NCBI GenBank assembly: GCA_037447655.1
Contig: JBBHKE010003272.1
Coordinates: 1 to 64,000 of the forward strand
Origin: Zygnema cylindricum
Taxonomy: Eukaryota; Streptophyta; Zygnematophyceae; Zygnematales; Zygnemataceae
Length of the DNA stretch: 64,000 nt
Direction: 5' to 3'
Shown here one piece after another: positions 41,194-53,247 of this stretch. The notes beneath the pieces were generated by a model. That model saw nothing but the letters and a program-made list of their open reading frames with translations. It was not told the DNA's origin and did not search any database. Every line of letters begins with the position of its first letter. The first letter of the stretch is position 1. The translations under genes and the position numbers were made by a program.

Positions 41194-44100
41194 CTAGTCA
41201 ATCTTTAATTTCAGACCACATTTCTCCCTGCAGAAAATAAACTTAGTGGAAGGCACAGGTTTGGTCATTATATCTGCTTCCATCTTACTATCTAGTCGGT
41301 ACTCTAAACTGATTATTTTGTTTTCTACTTTCTCTCTAACAAAGCTGAGTCTAATGTCTATGTGTCTAGCTTTAAAATGATGTTTAGGATTGGCAGAAAT
41401 AGCGATTGCTCCCTGATTATCACAAAATATTTTCTGCACACCACTCTTAAGGTGACCAAGCTCACCAACCAAAGACTTAACCCACATCAATTCTTTCACA
41501 GCAGAGCAAGAGGCCATATACTCAGCCTCCATGGTGGACTGAGCAATAACCTTTTGCTGTGTGCTACTCCAACAACAAGCCCCATCACCCACATATAATA
41601 CATATCCAGAAGTACATCTCCTTATCGGAGCATCACCATAACTGGCATCACTCCAAGTAGTGATTTCAGTATTCTCCCCACCCAAATGCAACCATAAATC
41701 CCTAGTTCCTATCAAATATCTAAGGACTCTTTTAGCTGCCTCCCAATCCTTCTTAGTGGGAGAATTTAGACTTCTACTCAGCACTCCTACAGCAGCACCT
41801 AAATCCTGTTGGGTATAATTCATAAAATAGATTAGGCTTCCCACTACTTGCCTGTAAGGAATAGTCTGTATGAACTTCTTTTCTTCATGACTTAATTCCT
41901 CGTCTAAGACTATGACTCTTTCTTCTTCACTCCCCTCACTTCCCTTCTTTAACTGCATTGGAGTTGTACAACTATTAGCTTTATCCATCTGAAATTTTTC
42001 CAGCATGTTCCCTATTCCTTCCTCTTGAGTCAATCTTATAATCTTTCTTTTTCGGTCTCTTTCTACTTGAATTCCCAAAATATATTTTGCATCTCCCATA
42101 TCTTTTATTTCAAATCTCCCCTTAAGATCGGTTTTTGCAGTTTATTAATTTTTTCCATTGATTTACTTAAAACAAGTAAATCATTAACATAAATTGCAAT
42201 AAAAATAACACTTTCATTATCTTCAAAAATATAGATTGAGTGATGTGAGCTAACCCGGATATATCCTTGATCGGTGAGAAACTCATCAAGCTTCTTATTC
42301 CAATGTCGAGACGCCTGTTTCAAACCATAAAGAGATTTAATCAGTCGGCATTCGTTACTCTCCTCTCTTTCCTCCACAATTCCTTTGGGTTGTCGCATGA
42401 AGATCTCCTCTTCCAATTCTCCAAGCAAAAAGACTGTCTTGATGTCCATCTGGTGGACCTCTATGTCTCCCGCTGCTGCCAGACTGAGAAGTATGCAGAC
42501 GGGGGCAAATCTGACGACCGAGGCAAAGGTTTCCTCGTAGTTGATTCTTTCTTTCTGTGTAAATCTTTTTGCCACTAATCGGGCTTAGTAACACTCAATG
42601 GTGTTTTCCGGGTTCAGTTTTAATTTGAAAACCCACTTAGAAACGATTGGTTTTCGGTTAGGTGGATAGTCCACCAGCTCATAAGTATCAACTGCCATAA
42701 TTGAGGCCATCTCCTCATTGATGGCTGTCTTCTACTGGTTCCTTTCTGGACAAGTCATCGCCTCTCCATAATTCTAAGGTTCATCTTGATGAGATATTTT
42801 TTGTTACCTTGTTATTAACCTGTTTTTCTTGCAATCTTTTGCTACTTCTTTTTCCCCCCTAAAAACATATGGCGCAATAGATGGTTTTCTTGAGTTTTTT
42901 TGAACAATCTCGTCTTCTCCCCTGTTTCTTGATTTCAACTCAATTTCCACCACATCTTCCGCTTCAGGTAGAGTTGTCAATGAATTTTCCGTAGCCGAGT
43001 CCTTCTCGGTCTGACTGTAACTGCAAGAATGTCATCTTCTCTAAAACCTAGATAGTTAGGAAGCTCAAAGTCATCAGAATTTTCTGGCTCAAATCTGATT
43101 TTTGCTGACTTTGTATACTTGAAGGGATCCACAGACTTTCGTTCATCCATAACTACTAGATGTTTTACTAAGATTATATATTCTCTTTTTAGATCATAAA
43201 CTCTATATCCTTTAACAACCTCATCATATCCTAATAAGTATCCCGATTTTCCTTCACGATCTAGCTTCTACTTAGACCGATCTGTATCTAGACTGAATAC
43301 TTAACGGCCGAAAGCCTTTAAGTGAGATATATCTGGTTTCCGGCTGGTCCATCTCTCATAAGGTGTTTGACCTTTTATAGCAGAAGTAAGAACTCTATTT
43401 TTGAGGTAATTAGCACAGTTCATTGCTTTTGCCCAAAACCTTTTTCCTATTTTTTTATCTGACAACATACTTGTAGCACTATCACTTAGTGTCCTATTTA
43501 ATTTTTCTGTTTCCCATTCTGTTCCGGGTTTTCTTGAGCTGTCTTTTGGTGTTGGACTCCATCTTCCCTCAAAAAAATCTCAAATTGGTTAAAAGTATAC
43601 TCTCCACCATTGTCACTCCTTACTCTCTTGATTGTAGTTTCATGGAGTTTTTCGCTCCATACTTTATATTTTCTAAAACAATCTTGAGCTTCTGACTTGT
43701 TTTTCAAAAAAATACACTTTGGAATATCGAGACCAATCATCAATGATAATCATTATAAATCTTTTCCCCACCGGGTGATGTCACTCTAGCCGGCCCCCAG
43801 ATATCTGTGTGTACTTAATCTAAAATCTTTTCTCCCTTATACGTGGTTGTTTTGGGAAAGGGTAATCTGTGTGCTTTACCTTGAGCACATCCACTGCAAT
43901 TACTTAGATTCTCACTCTCACCGAACAAAATCCCTTCCACCACTCCCATCTTTTTTATCTCTTTTAACTTATCTATATTCACATGCCTAAGCCTCTTATG
44001 CCACATCATTATTTCATGAACACGACCATAATAAAGTTACTTCTTTTCATTGCTTAAAGTTAGCCTCAACATCTTTTCGCTACCTGTTCAGCAGTAAAAT

Positions 44101-45267
44101 AAACTACCTCCTCAAAACTAGCTGTAATGACTCATTTCCTAGTGCTAGTATCAAAACCTTTATTTTCTAATATAGGCGTAGAGATGTGGTTTTTGTTTAG
44201 CTCAAGAATAAATAATACATCCGAAAATATAACTATGGATGTCTTTCCTTCTACTAACAGTTTTAGAACTTCCGATCTTGCAAGAGTAGAAGTGACTATC
44301 CTCCCATCCCCGTACTCTATCTCTACGGTGGGAATCTTTTTTATCTTAATGAACAGGTGTTTATCCTTACACATGTGCATGGAGGCACGTGAAACTACAA
44401 TCCAGCCTGTTTCACCTTTTTATCCACCCTAAGCACATTTCTGCTTTCGTGGAATTTCTACTTCGTTTGTCGCTTCCAACTCTTCATCCAATAGAGCTCA
44501 TGATCCTCGTCTTCGGATTCCACCTCATGTACCTGTGTCACAAGGAGTGTTTTCTTTCCTCTTGGGGTTCCACCGGTCTGCCCCTCCTTTAATTGAAGCT
44601 TGGTTAGCTTTGTGCACTCCCCCATATAGTGCCCTAGTTTCTAACAAAAATGACATAAACCCTTGTGAGCCCTTTGTTGGAACTCGTCGGTCATATTTTT
44701 CTGCACCCCCTCTCCGTAATTTCCGAGTGGTTTCCGAAGATACTTGTTCCTCCAATCGATCCTAGCTGCGAAGGCTTGCCCACTCTTTCCTCCCCTTCAT
44801 ATCTCAATCGTATTCTGCTGAACGAGAATCATCCCTACCACTGAGTTCCATATATACCTTGAGTCCGCCAAGTCCTGCACAAGATTGACTATGTTCTTGA
44901 ACTCATCGATAATTTCATTAGTAAACATGTAACCTTTTCCTTTTCACTAAATACTTTTCCAGCACTCTCTAGTTCCATAAAAATTGTAGCAAGCTAATTG
45001 CAAAAATCGAACATCTTCCCCCCTTTGTATACATACACCTTAATTTTCTGATCAAGTAACTGCTGTTGCTGAATCGTACCATTTCGGCACATCTCTATGA
45101 CAGCCACCCAAAGATTAGATGGCCTCCCTACATGCAAATGAGGAGATACAAGCCCTTGAGTAACATGGCGGAGAATGAAGTGCTTTGTCGCCATATTGTT
45201 GAAGTCCCACGTATCAGTATCATTCTCCTTGTTTCTCGGAATAGGTGAAATGAATGCCGACCAATTG
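41194..45267 (-). pseudogene. gag-pol: K1 gag-pol, decayed
   Basis: Minus strand from the stop beside the purine tract upward. RNase H 41194-42099 is open for 301 codons (TWSDASYGD, FCDNQGAIAI). RT 42105-42575 has YVND instead of YVDD. The integrase-RT linker is heavily decayed at 42600-43400. Integrase fragments include RSDNGGEYTF near 43620. HHCC lies near 43880-44010, protease is damaged, and the knuckle near 44640 is broken. Gag lies at 44994-45250. It continues beyond K2 at 51714-51981. Its 5' side joins an F-type LTR, so the internal region is probably a K1/F recombinant. Confidence 0.75.
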
Positions 45268-46315
45268 TGAAACTCAAAGACCTCCATAAGTCCTCAGAGT
45301 GGACAGCTACCAAGAAGCCTCTAGGATAATCCTGACCCCTTTGTGTTTAAGCAAAAATAACTGCCACCCTGGCAGACAAAAACTCTGACCACCTTCACCC
45401 CCGTGAAGACAAGACTCCCCTGAGTCTATAGCAAAAAGACTCTCTGAATTTGCTCCCCTGAGCAGTAAGTTATGGAGGGTCAAAGTTGACCTTTTGTACA
45501 GAAGCTCTCTGGGAGAGAGGATCCTATCTCCTAATTTTTCTAAGTCCTATCTCTCTCACAGACTCTATCTACTGATGTACGGAACCAATCAGAATTGAGT
45601 TTCGTACGCAAAAGTACAGCTGCCGGTGTACTTTAGGTACGGACATTGTACGACAAGGCCTAAATGTCGACACATGTCATATCCGGATTCGATGTCATAA
45701 TCTCCAAGGATTCCACGATCCAACGAAATTTTGCCACGCGTCATCTGATTTGGCGATGGCCACAAACCGCAGAAAACTTCCTCCGCGATCTCGGCGCTAA
45801 TTGCGGCCGTCCGATTAGAATCTAATTTAATCGTAGCCGTAATAAATACATGTGCGGTATTTGTTTCATTTACGAAACAAATGCGCGGTATTGATTTTGA
45901 GTCCGTACCGTAATCCGTACTTTATATATTACTGGATCTATGTATCCCGTAATCTATTATAGTTAAATGAATAATCGTACGTATACATATTTAAATAACT
46001 ATCAAACTATATACTACGTAACATGAGTCCTAGACTAAACGGCTAAGGCTACCGGCTATTTTCTGACTGCCGGCCGGTAGGTACAAGGATCAATTCCTGC
46101 CGCCGGCACATACCTTTTAAATAAATAAACCCGAACTAATATAAATTTCCCGTAAACCTCAAGATAGCCTAGGTAGCCATGGCTCTAGCTTCCTCTCCAA
46201 TTTCTCAGTGACTGCGACAAGTTTGAGAGTTGGAGAGAGAAGTTAGAGGTAGACTGCCTCGGCTTCTTTCTTTCTATTCAGACCTAGAAAATACTTAAAA
46301 CCATTAATGTCTACA
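45268..46315 (-). repeat. K2 3' LTR
   Basis: 1048 bp, nearly identical to the 5' LTR; differences are scattered, for example around 45375. It has tRNA-like, hairpin and GTAC modules as in C3. Confidence 0.92.
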
Positions 46316-46328
46316 CTCCCCTTATTTT
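46316..46328 (-). other. K2 polypurine tract
   Basis: Minus strand AAAATAAGGGGAG next to the LTR start, with the pol stop CTAGTC complement at 46329. Confidence 0.8.
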
Positions 46329-47197
46329 CTAGTCAATCTTTAATTTCAGACCACACTTCTCCCTGCAGAAAATTAGCTTAGGGGAAGGCACAGGTTTGGT
46401 CATCATATCTGCTACCATCTCACTATCTGGTCGGTATTCTAAAATGATTATTTTATTTTCTACTTGCTCTCTAACTAAGCTGAGTCTAATGTCCATGTGT
46501 TTAGCTTTTAAATGATGTTTAGGATTGGCAGAAATAGCGATTGCTGCCTGATTATCACAAAAAAAATTTATGCACACCACTCTTAAGATGACCAAGTTCA
46601 CCGAGTAAAGACTTGACCCACATCAATTCTTTTACAGCAGAGCAAGAGGCCATATACTCAGCCTCCATGGTGGACTGAGCAATGACCTTTTGCAGTTTGC
46701 TACTCCAACAGCAAGCCCCATCACCCACATATAATACATATCCAGAAGTGCATCTCCTCATTGGAGCATCACCATAACTAGCATCACTCCAAGTAGTGAT
46801 GTCAGTATTCTCCCCACCCAAATGCTACCATAGATCCCTAGTTCCTATCAAGTATCTAAGAACTCTCTTAGCTGCCTCCCAATCCTTCTTCGTGGGAGCA
46901 TTGAGACTTCTACTCAGCACTCCTACAGCTGCAGCTTAATCCGGCCGGGTACAATTCATAAAATAGATTAGACTTCCCACTACTTGCCTGTAAGGAATAG
47001 TCTGCATGAACTTCGTTCTTCAGGAGATAATTCCTCGTCTAAGACTATGACTCCTTCTTCCTCACTCCCCTCACTTCCCTTCTTCAATTCCATTGGAGTT
47101 GTACAACTATTAGCTTTATCCATTTGAAATTTTTCAAGTATGTTCCCTATTGCTTCCTTTTGAGTCAATCTTATAATTTTTCTTTTTTGGTCTCTCT
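46329..47197 (-). pseudogene. pol: K2 RNase H region, frameshifted
   Basis: Continues K2 pol in other frames. One base appears lost near 47200 (YILGIQ, then ERDQKRK in another frame), and further breaks occur near 47020, 46920 and 46560. RNase H motifs TWSDASYGD, CCWSSK and STMEAEYMA are readable at 46555-46821, and the C-terminal TKPVPSPKLIF at 46340-46400. An active RNase H cannot be made from this copy as it stands. Confidence 0.8.
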
Positions 47198-49888
47198 CTA
47201 TTGAATTCCCAAAATATATTTTGCTTCCCCCATATCCTTCATTTCAAATCTCCCCTTAAGATCGGTTTTCAGTTTATTAAATTTTTCCATTGATTTACTT
47301 AAAACAAGCAAATCATCAACATAAATTGTAATAAATATAAAACCTTCCTCATCTTCGAAAACATAGATTGAGTGATCTGAGTTGATCCAAATATAACCTA
47401 GACCGGTAAGAAACTCATCAAGCTTCTTATTCCACTGTGGAGGCGCCTGTTTCAAACCATAAAGAGATTTAATCAGCCGGCATACCTTACTCTCCTCTCC
47501 TTCTTCCACAAACCCTTCGGGTTGTCGCATGAAGATCTCCTCTTCCAATTCTCCATGCAAAAAGGCTGTTTTGATGTCCATCTGGTGCACTTCCATGTCT
47601 TCCGCTGCTGCCAGGCTGAGAAGTATGCGGACGGAGGGAAATCTGACCACCGGGGCAAAGGTTTCCTCGTAGTCAATTCCCTCCTTTTGTGTAAATCCCT
47701 TTGCCACTAATCTGGCCTTGTAGCGCTCGATTGTGTTATCTGGGTTCAGTTTTAATTTGAAAACCCAGTAACAACCGATTGGTTTTTGGTTAGGTGGAGA
47801 ATCCACCAGCTCCCAAGTATCGGCTGCCATAATTGAGGCCATCTCTTCATTGATGGCTGTCTTCCACCGATTTCTTTCTGGACAAGTCATCGCCTCTCCA
47901 TAAGTTTGAGGTTCATCTTGATGAGATAGTTTTGTTACCTTGTCATTAACTTGTTTTTCTTGCAGTCTTTTACTACTTCTCCTTTCCCCTTCAAAATCTG
48001 AGGCCGGAATAGATGGTTCTTGTGGATTCTTTCGAACAAACTCGGTTTCTCCCCTATCCCTTGATTCCGAGTCAATTTCCACCACGTCTTCCGCTTCGGG
48101 TAGAGTTGTCACTGGAGTTTCCACAGCCGAGTCCTTTTCGGTCTGATTTGTTCCTGCAAGAGTGTCATCTACTCTAAAACCTGGATAGTTAGGAAGCCCA
48201 AAGTCATCGGAATTTTCTGACCCAAATCTGATTTTTACTGACTTTGTATATTTGAAGGGATCCACAGACTTTCCTTCATCCATAACTACTAGATGCTTTA
48301 CTAAGATTATATCTTCCCTTTTTAGATCATAAACTCTATATCCTTTAACATCTTCATCATATCCCAATAAGTATCTCGGTTTTCCTTTAGGATCTAGCTT
48401 CCAATTGGACCGATCAGTATCTAGACTGAACACTTGACTGCCGAAAACCTTTAAATGAGATAAGTATGGTTTCCGGCCTGTCCATCTCTCATAAGGTGTT
48501 TGATCTTTTATAGCTGAAGTAAGAACTCTATTTTTGAGGTAATTAGCACAGTTCATTGCTTCTGTCCAAAACCTTTTTCCTATCTTCTTATCCGACAACA
48601 TACTTCTAGCAGTATCACTTAGTGTTCTATTTAACTTTTCAGCTACCCCATTCTGTTCCGGATTTTCTGGAACTATCTTTTGGTGTTGAACCCCATCTTC
48701 CCTCAAAAAATCCTCAAACTGATTAGAAGTATACTCTCCACCATTGTCACTCCTTACTCTCTTGATTGGAGTTTCATGGAGTTTTTCGCTCCATGCTTTA
48801 TATTGTCTAAAACAGTCCTCAGCTTCTGACTTGTTTTTCAAAAAATATAACCGAGAATACCGAGACCAATCATCAGTTATAGTCATCATAAATCTCTTCC
48901 CCCCCGGTGAGGGCACTCTAGCCGGTCCCCAAATATCTGTGTGTACTAGATCTAGAAGTTTTTCTCCCTTGTAGGTGGCTGTTTTAGGAAAGGGTAATCT
49001 GTGTGCTTTACCTTGAGCACACCCACTACAATCACTTATATCATCACTCTCACTGAATTGAATCCCTTCCACCACTCCCATCTTTTTCATCTCTCTTAAC
49101 TTATCTAAATTCACATGCCCAAGCCTCTTATGCCACATCATAATATCATGAACACCAGCATAATAAAGTTTCTTCGTTTCATTACTTAAGATCAGGCTTA
49201 ACATCCCATGGCTACCTTTCTCAGCAATGAAATAGACATCTTCCTCAAAACTAGCTGTAAAGACTCCTTCCCTAGTGCTAGTAAAAAAACCCTTATCATC
49301 TAATACAGATGTAGAGATAAGGTTTTTGTTCAGGTCCGGGATAAATAATACATCGGAGAATGTTAATATGGATGTCTTTCCTTCTTCTAACACTTTCAGA
49401 TCTACCGATCCTACAAGAGTAGTGGTGACTATCCTCCCATCCCCGTACTCTATCTCTACGGTGGGAATCTTTCTTATCTTAGTGAACAAGTGCATATCCT
49501 TACACATGTGCATTGAGGCACCTGAATCTATAATCCAGCCTGCTTCACCTTTCAATCCACCGTAAGCACATTTCTGCCTTCGTGGAATTTCGACCTCATT
49601 TTTCGCCTCCAACTCCTCATCCAAAAAGAGCTCATCGTCCTCGTCCTCAGATTCCGCCTCAAGTACCTGTGTGACAAGGGCCTTTTTCTTTCCTCTCGGG
49701 GTACCACCGGTCTGCCCCTCCTTTAACCGAAGCTCGGTTAGCTTAGTGCACTCTGCCATATAGTGCCCCGGTTTCTTACAAAAATGACATAAACCTTTGG
49801 GAGCCCTTGGTTCGAACTCGTCAACCTGTTTTTTCTGCTCCCTACCCCCATAGTTTCCGACTCGTTTCCGAAATCCATGTTCCTCCAA
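47198..49888 (-). CDS. pol: K2 protease-integrase-RT ORF, 896 codons
   Basis: The longest open frame of the element. Zinc knuckle C34-C37-H42-C47; protease D121 in DSGAS; pre-integrase HHCC around 253-290 (WHKRLGHVN, DCSGC); integrase DD35E D318, D381, E417; a Ser/Thr-rich linker; RT D771 and YVDD at 856-859. It ends by frameshift before RNase H. Gag lies in another frame, joined near 49880. Because C6 and (apart from a stop) C3 run through this point in one frame, the shift looks like a mutation rather than programmed frameshifting. Confidence 0.9.
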   Translation of the reverse strand: MEEHGFRKRVGNYGGREQKKQVDEFEPRAPKGLCHFCKKPGHYMAECTKLTELRLKEGQTGGTPRGKKKALVTQVLEAESEDEDDELFLDEELEAKNEVEIPRRQKCAYGGLKGEAGWIIDSGASMHMCKDMHLFTKIRKIPTVEIEYGDGRIVTTTLVGSVDLKVLEEGKTSILTFSDVLFIPDLNKNLISTSVLDDKGFFTSTREGVFTASFEEDVYFIAEKGSHGMLSLILSNETKKLYYAGVHDIMMWHKRLGHVNLDKLREMKKMGVVEGIQFSESDDISDCSGCAQGKAHRLPFPKTATYKGEKLLDLVHTDIWGPARVPSPGGKRFMMTITDDWSRYSRLYFLKNKSEAEDCFRQYKAWSEKLHETPIKRVRSDNGGEYTSNQFEDFLREDGVQHQKIVPENPEQNGVAEKLNRTLSDTARSMLSDKKIGKRFWTEAMNCANYLKNRVLTSAIKDQTPYERWTGRKPYLSHLKVFGSQVFSLDTDRSNWKLDPKGKPRYLLGYDEDVKGYRVYDLKREDIILVKHLVVMDEGKSVDPFKYTKSVKIRFGSENSDDFGLPNYPGFRVDDTLAGTNQTEKDSAVETPVTTLPEAEDVVEIDSESRDRGETEFVRKNPQEPSIPASDFEGERRSSKRLQEKQVNDKVTKLSHQDEPQTYGEAMTCPERNRWKTAINEEMASIMAADTWELVDSPPNQKPIGCYWVFKLKLNPDNTIERYKARLVAKGFTQKEGIDYEETFAPVVRFPSVRILLSLAAAEDMEVHQMDIKTAFLHGELEEEIFMRQPEGFVEEGEESKVCRLIKSLYGLKQAPPQWNKKLDEFLTGLGYIWINSDHSIYVFEDEEGFIFITIYVDDLLVLSKSMEKFNKLKTDLKGRFEMKDMGEAKYILGIQ

Positions 49889-50685
49889 TCGATCGCTGTT
49901 GCCAAGGCTTGGCCACTCTTTCCTCCCCTTCGGATCTCAATCGTATTCTCTCGAACGAGAATCATCCCTACCACTGAGTTCCATATCCACCTTGAGTCCG
50001 GCAAGTCCTGCACACGGTTGACTATGTTCTCGAACTCATCAGGTAACTTCATTAGTAAACAGTTAACCTTTTCTTTTTCACTAAAAACTTTTCCCGCACT
50101 CTCTAGCTCCATGAAGAGTGTAGCAAGCTCATTGCAAAAATTCAACATATTTCCCCCTTTGTATACATAATCCTTAACTTTCTGATCAGCCAACTCTTGT
50201 TGCTGAATCGTACCACTTCGGTACATCTCTATGAGAGCCATCCAAAGATCGGATGCCCTCTCTACCTGCAAATGAGGACATGCAAGTCCTTGAGTGAGAT
50301 GGCGTAGGATGAAGTGCTTTGCCGCCATATTGTTGAAGTCCCAGGTTTCAGTATCATTCTCCTCGTTCCTCGGAATAGGTGACATGAATGCTAAACTAGT
50401 TGCTATTAGTGTGGTCGCCTCCTTCTCCTTTCCTCTGTCCACCACCTCTCCTTCCTTTGTTTCCTCCGTTGAAGGTGAATCCTCTTTCCTGGTGAATCTG
50501 CTTCCTTTAAACCCTGGAGGAATTCCAAGACTTGATGGACGCCCCAATCGTCCACTCACTATCCCCCAAAACCTTTTTTCGCATAGAGCTCCTATCATCA
50601 TACTTTCCCAGTATATGAAGCCAGTTCCATTAAAGATTGGTACCCTAGAGGGTGGGCCCATAACCTGAAACTCTGAGACCTCCAT
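49738..50685 (-). CDS. gag: K2 Gag ORF, 315 codons
   Basis: Starts at the LTR-internal ATG (50685). The primer site is translated as QVMGPP. Capsid-like region: YWESMMIGALCEKRFWGIVSG, an acidic/Lys-rich linker, then WDFNNMAAKHFILRHLTQGL and LLMKLPDEFENIVNRVQDLPDS, the UBN2-type copia Gag signature by eye. After about residue 265 the frame leaves the ancestral one, so the last ~50 residues (from about 49890) are out of frame and the knuckle is in the pol ORF. It forms the virus-like particle shell in related elements. Confidence 0.85.
   Translation of the reverse strand: MEVSEFQVMGPPSRVPIFNGTGFIYWESMMIGALCEKRFWGIVSGRLGRPSSLGIPPGFKGSRFTRKEDSPSTEETKEGEVVDRGKEKEATTLIATSLAFMSPIPRNEENDTETWDFNNMAAKHFILRHLTQGLACPHLQVERASDLWMALIEMYRSGTIQQQELADQKVKDYVYKGGNMLNFCNELATLFMELESAGKVFSEKEKVNCLLMKLPDEFENIVNRVQDLPDSRWIWNSVVGMILVRENTIEIRRGGKSGQALATAIDWRNMDFGNESETMGVGSRKNRLTSSNQGLPKVYVIFVRNRGTIWQSALS
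50651..50665 (-). other. K2 primer-binding site
   Basis: Minus strand GGTTATGGGCCCACC directly after the 5' LTR end. Confidence 0.75.
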
Positions 50686-51713
50686 AAGTCCTCAGAGTGG
50701 ACAGCTACCAAGAAGCCTCTAGGATAATCCTGACCCCTTTGTGTTTAAGCAAAAATAACTGCCACCGTGGCACACAAAAACTCTGACCACCTTCACCCGT
50801 GCAAAGACAAGACTCCCCTGAGTCAATAGCAAAAAGAATCTCTGAATTTGCTCCCCTGAGCAGTAAGTTATGGAGGGTCAAAGTTGACCTTTTGTACAGA
50901 AGCTCTCTGGGAGAGAGGGTCCTATCTCCTAATTTTTCTAAGTCCTATCTCTCTCACAGACTCTATCTACTGATGTACGCAACCAATCAGAATTGAGTTT
51001 CGTACGCAAAAGTACAGCTGCCGGTGTACTTTAGGTACGGACATTGTACGACAAGGCCTAAATGTCGACACATGTCATATCCGGATTCGATGTCATAATC
51101 TCCAGGGATTCCACGATCCAACGAAATTTCGCCACGCGTCATCCGATGTGGCGATGGCCACAAACCGCCGAAAACTTCCTCCGCGATCTCGGCGCTAATT
51201 GCGGCCGTCCGATTAGAATCTAATTTAATCGTAGCCGTAATAAATACATGTGCGGTATTTGTTTCATTTACGAAACAAATGCGCGGTTTTGATTTTGAGT
51301 CCGTACCGTAATCCGTACTTTATATATTACCGGATCTATGTATCCCGTAATCTATTATAGTTAAATGAATAATCGTACGTATACATATTTAAATAACTAT
51401 CAAACTATATACTACCTAACATGAGTCCTAGACTAAACGGCTAAGGCTACTGGCTATTTTCTGACTGCCGGCCGGTAGGTACAAGGATCAATTCATGTCG
51501 CCGGCACATACCTTTTAAATAAATAAACCCGAACTAATATAAATTTCCCGTAAACCTCAAGATAGCCAAGGTAGCCATGGCTCTAGCTTCCTCTCCAATT
51601 TCTTAGTGACTGCGACAAGTTTGAGAGTTGGAGAGAGAAGTTAGAGGTAGACTGCCTCGGCTTCTTTCTTTCTATTCAGACCTAGAAAATACTTAAAACC
51701 ATTAATGTCTACA
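50666..51713 (-). repeat. K2 5' LTR
   Basis: 1048 bp, TG at 50666 and CA at 51713 on the plus strand, flanked by AATTG. Confidence 0.92.
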
Positions 51714-51981
51714 AATTGCTATTGCTGTGGTCGTCTCCTTCTCCTTTCGTTTGTCCACCACCTCCCCTTCATTTATCTCCTCCATTGGAGATGGATCTGC
51801 TTTTTAGGAGAATCTGCCTCCTCCAAACCCTAGAGGGATGCCAAGACTTGATGGACGCCCCACTTGTCCACTCACTATCCCCCAAAACCTTTTCTTGGAT
51901 AGAGCTTCTGTCATCACACTTTCCCAGTATAAAAAGCCAATTCCATTAAAGATGGGTATCCTAGTGGGTGGGCCCATAACC
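51714..51981 (-). pseudogene. gag: gag N-terminus of the element surrounding K2
   Basis: Minus strand QVMGPPTRIPIFNG, GFLYWESVMTEALSKKRFWGIVSGQVGRPSS, then a stop near 51806. The usual ATG in the LTR reads ATC here, so the start codon is lost. It continues, across K2, into 45267 and below. Confidence 0.75.
51967..51981 (-). other. F primer-binding site
   Basis: Minus strand GGTTATGGGCCCACC next to the F 5' LTR. Confidence 0.75.
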
Positions 51982-53051
51982 TGCAACTCTAAGACCTCGA
52001 TAGTTCTTTAGAAAAGACAGCTTGCAAGAAAGCCTTTAGGATAACCGTTACCCCTTTGTGTTTCAGCAAAAATAACTGCCACCTTCGCAAACAAAAACGT
52101 GACCACCTTCACCCTTGCAAAGGGAAGACTCTCTTGAGTTGATAGCAAAAAGAATCTTTGAATTTACCCCTTTGAGCAGTAAGTTATGGAGGGTCAAAGT
52201 TGACCTTTTGTACAGAAGCTCTCTGGGAGAGAGGGTCCTATCTACCAAATTTTCTAAGTCCTATCTCTCTCCAAAACTCTATCTACTAACGTAAGGCACC
52301 AATCATATTAATGTGATGTACACAAAGGTACAGTTGCCGGTGTACTTTTTGTACGGACAGTGTACGATATGGCCAAAAAGTCGACACATGTTATATCCGG
52401 ATCCGTTTCCGTAATCTTTGGAGATGCCGAAATCCAATGTTGTGGTGCCACGTGTCATCCGATGTGGCGGTGACCATAAACTGCTGAAATCCTCTTCTGC
52501 GAACTCGACATTCTTCTCGGCCGTCCGATCGAATGCCGATTTTAATCGTTGACGTCATAAATATTTTCGCGGTATTTGTTTCGCCATCGAAACAAATGCG
52601 CGGTAGTTGTTTCTTTTGCGTACTCTTAATCCGTACTTTTCATAACTGACTTTATGTATCCCGTATATAGTTGCCGTTAAATGATTTAGCCTACACGTTA
52701 ACGTTTATATACTTATTACGCACTATATCACTTACCATTAGATCTAGACTTAATGAATGAGTCTACTGGCTACCGGCAACATTAATTCATCAAAGGTACC
52801 AGGATCAAATATTGGAACCGACAACCCTTTTAGTAAATCAACTACTTTACTACACGTAAATGAACTAATCTATTACCCGTAAATCTGTGGATGGCATAGG
52901 CAGCCTTGGCTCTAGCTTCCTCTCCAACTTCTTAGTGACTACAAACAAGTGTGGGAGTTGGAGAGAGAAGTTAGAGGCAGACTGCCACGGCTTCTTTTTC
53001 TGCATTTCATTTTAGACCTAGAAAATTCTAAAAGAACCATTAAGTTCTACA
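51982..53051 (-). repeat. F 5' LTR
   Basis: 1070 bp, TGCAACTC to TTCTACA, uninterrupted. It serves as the reference for the broken 3' LTR. tRNA-like arm CCAGGATCAAATATTGG near 52799, CCTTGGCTCTAGC block near 52903. Confidence 0.85.
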
Positions 53052-53247
53052 CTTTCCTCTCAACTCCCACCTTTTTTTTTCTTTCTTTTCTTCTAATAAA
53101 ACTTTAAGTAAACAACCTCATATTCAAATAGGTCTATTAGATGAGCTAAAATAAAAATTGCATCTTGTTGATCACACACTTTATTTAGCATCCCACTTTT
53201 AATAAATTCGAACAAAGATTTTATCCACCTCATCTCTTTAGCATCCA
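53052..53247 (-). pseudogene. gag: X coding remnant (Gag-only family, C-terminal tail)
   Basis: Matches the corresponding part of G2 (about 59165-59380): T-rich tract, ATAAAACTTTAAG, ATGAGCT.AAATAAA, CATCTTGTTGATCACACA. This is the RNase H-like tail end of a C1/G2-type ORF. It is cut at 53248 by H-type LTR sequence. Confidence 0.6.

Larger units (their letters stand above)
45268..51713 (-). mobile_element. K2: complete, near-intact Ty1/copia element
   Basis: Two 1048-bp LTRs (45268-46315 and 50666-51713) and target duplication AATTG (45263-45267 and 51714-51718) inside the gag of the surrounding element. Joining the flanks restores gag text matching that of K2. It has primer site, purine tract and long gag and pol ORFs. 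It is closely related to C3. Confidence 0.95.
2882..53051 (-). mobile_element. F: Ty1/copia element split by at least five later insertions
   Basis: The left end begins TGCAACTCTGAGACC at 2882 and the right end finishes TTCTACA at 53051. Flanks CTTTT (2877-2881) and CTTTC (53052-53056) form a one-mismatch target duplication inside the coding end of X. The 3' LTR is in two pieces (2882-3572 and 38712-39290). Polypurine and RNase H remnants follow at 39291-39531 and 40512-40610. Gag N-terminus, primer site and 5' LTR are at 51714-53051. The middle now consists of K1 and K2 sequence, apparently after recombination. Confidence 0.6.

Noticed and set aside
49738-49888. Programmed -1 frameshift between gag and pol in K2
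   Set aside because: C6 runs through the same point in one frame and C3 does so apart from a stop, so the K2 shift is better read as a mutation.
45268-51713. Tandem LTR-internal-LTR-internal-LTR array from unequal recombination
   Set aside because: AATTG flanks 45268 and 51713 exactly and joining the flanks restores gag, so K2 is a simple insertion.
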